34,995 nt of DNA from Candidatus Kryptoniota bacterium (lineage in GTDB: Bacteria > Bacteroidota > Ignavibacteria > Kryptoniales > Kryptoniaceae), in NCBI GenBank assembly GCA_938074445.1, contig CALJEK010000021.1, forward strand, positions 1 to 34,995, written 5' to 3'. The translations under genes and the position numbers were made by a program. A model generated the notes under the pieces. The model was given only the letters and a program-made list of their open reading frames with translations. It was not told the origin of the DNA and made no database searches. Shown here piece by piece: positions 34,187 to 34,995 of the stretch (position 1 is the first letter of the stretch; every line of letters begins with the position of its first letter).

Positions 34187-34849
34187 GTGAAACGGCTTTA
34201 TAAGTCAAGGCGCGATAAAATAATTGATGGTGTTTGTGGCGGGATTGGAGAATATCTTGGGATTGATCCGACTATTGTTAGGATAGCCTTTATTCTTCTT
34301 TTCTTTATGGGTGGTGTTGGTTTATTGCTTTATATTGCTGGTATGCTGATAATTCCAGTAAACCCTGAGCACAGCAAAGAGCAAGCCACGCCCGAGGTGA
34401 AAGGCTCTGGTCGAGGTGTACTTTTTATACTTGGGATATTTCTTATAATTATTGGGTTTGGTTTATTGCTTGAAAATTTGGGGTGGCCATTTTGGCATTT
34501 TCTTAGAGTAGGTTTTGGCTATCTTTTCCCATTGCTACTTATCGCTGCGGGGATATTTTTGGTGATAACTTATATGCAGAGGAAACGGAATGGATTAATT
34601 TTGGAGGTAAAAAGTGAGGATGAAAAAATTAAAGATGAGGCAGAGTTGGGTGGAGCAGTGAAACGGCTTTTTAGATCAAGAAAAAACAGGATGATATTTG
34701 GCGTGTGTGGGGGACTTGGTGAATATCTTAATACAGATCCAACTGTAGTGAGAATTTTATGGGTAATACTTGCTATTTCGTCGCTTGGTGTTGCCGTGTT
34801 GCTTTATCTTATTATGGCTATAATTGTGCCCGAAGAGCCAACGGTTTAA
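34187..34849 (+). CDS. Membrane protein with two PspC domains
   Basis: This 220-residue protein is internally duplicated. PspC domain 1 (about 1-58) has [34 protein letters not shown] followed by a membrane helix and MLIIPVNP. A middle section has two further hydrophobic helices (about 72-125). PspC domain 2 (about 157-220) repeats [34 protein letters not shown], a helix and AIIVPEEP. PspC proteins sense envelope stress at the inner membrane in the phage-shock response, but many paralogues have unknown roles. GTG at 34187 starts exactly at the first domain. No pspA or pspB is adjacent. Its TAA overlaps the stop of the convergent aldehyde dehydrogenase gene. Confidence 0.86.
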   Translation: MKRLYKSRRDKIIDGVCGGIGEYLGIDPTIVRIAFILLFFMGGVGLLLYIAGMLIIPVNPEHSKEQATPEVKGSGRGVLFILGIFLIIIGFGLLLENLGWPFWHFLRVGFGYLFPLLLIAAGIFLVITYMQRKRNGLILEVKSEDEKIKDEAELGGAVKRLFRSRKNRMIFGVCGGLGEYLNTDPTVVRILWVILAISSLGVAVLLYLIMAIIVPEEPTV

Positions 34850-34995
34850 ATGAAATTTAACACCATAAGTTTGATTTCCGTCATTTCTTCGATCGCATAT
34901 CTTAATCCCTCACGCCCAAAACCACTATCTTTAACACCGCCATATGGCATATGGTCAATTCTATAGGTCGGATAATCATTTATTATCACGCCACC
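34846..34995 (-). CDS. Aldehyde dehydrogenase, C-terminal end (partial)
   Basis: The reverse strand from 34995 down to the TAA at 34846-34848 reads as one open frame of 49 residues. It starts [14 protein letters not shown], then [16 protein letters not shown], then [14 protein letters not shown]. The [14 protein letters not shown] block is the conserved C-terminal motif of NAD(P)-dependent aldehyde dehydrogenases. The [15 protein letters not shown] form is seen in the lactaldehyde/glyceraldehyde-3-phosphate dehydrogenase-like branch. The catalytic Cys and Glu lie beyond the window. The stop codon overlaps the TAA of the PspC gene within a shared TTAA, so the two genes are tail to tail with no spacer. 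Confidence 0.88.
   Translation of the reverse strand, partial: GGVIINDYPTYRIDHMPYGGVKDSGFGREGLRYAIEEMTEIKLMVLNFI

Overview
The window is about 35 kb of AT-rich bacterial chromosome (by eye roughly 37-39% GC) with compact, mostly plus-strand operons, many GTG/TTG starts and clear Shine-Dalgarno sites. The gene families point to the Bacteroidota/FCB group: a PorV/PorQ-type outer-membrane protein next to a secreted protein with a sorting-tail-like C-terminus, a GH3/beta-lactamase fusion, a TonB receptor with a carboxypeptidase-regulatory-like domain, and a DUF2851 protein. Several promoters also fit the Bacteroidota form TTTG-N20-TAnnTTTG. A thermophilic Ignavibacteria/Kryptonia-like lineage is my best guess. 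That is inference from protein style (Lys/Glu/Ile rich, speH-type AdoMetDC), not proof. I see no insertion sequences, CRISPR arrays, tRNA or rRNA genes.

Layout. 1-6918: end of a secreted protein, a PorV/PorQ protein, then an amino-sugar kinase, a GH3/beta-lactamase fusion and a sodium:solute symporter, which read as a peptidoglycan amino-sugar salvage operon. 7028-7855: a TPR protein with its own promoter and terminator. 7874-10958: a duplicated carboxymuconolactone-decarboxylase-fold protein and a secreted glycoside hydrolase. 11041-16641: HAD phosphatase, PgpH-type HD phosphodiesterase, Xer recombinase and M20 dipeptidase, closed by a terminator. 16731-19777: spermidine genes speH and speE, a small lipoprotein and a DUF2851 protein. 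19774-22709 (minus): metallophosphoesterase, fibronectin-III lipoprotein and an ABC ATPase with no permease. 22845-24817: a CysQ/IMPase-like phosphatase coupled to an MBL-fold hydrolase. 24819-29717: promoter, TPP riboswitch with its terminator, TonB receptor, thiamine pyrophosphokinase and a sodium:solute symporter, i.e. a thiamine uptake and activation operon. 29720-34131: rplM, rpsI, a structured leader, rpsB, tsf, a terminator, pyrH, frr and 5-formyl-THF cyclo-ligase. 34187-34995: a tandem PspC protein, and on the minus strand the end of an aldehyde dehydrogenase gene.

The points I would look at first are: (i) the 127-nt rpsI-rpsB spacer, which folds by eye into a three-way junction with well-paired helices and may be a ribosomal-protein autoregulatory leader; (ii) the riboswitch operon, in which an SSS-family symporter stands where Bacteroides carries PnuT; (iii) a repeated nonamer that lets the tsf terminator arm pair instead with the pyrH leader; and (iv) co-existence of Bacteroidota-style and classical -35/-10 style promoters.
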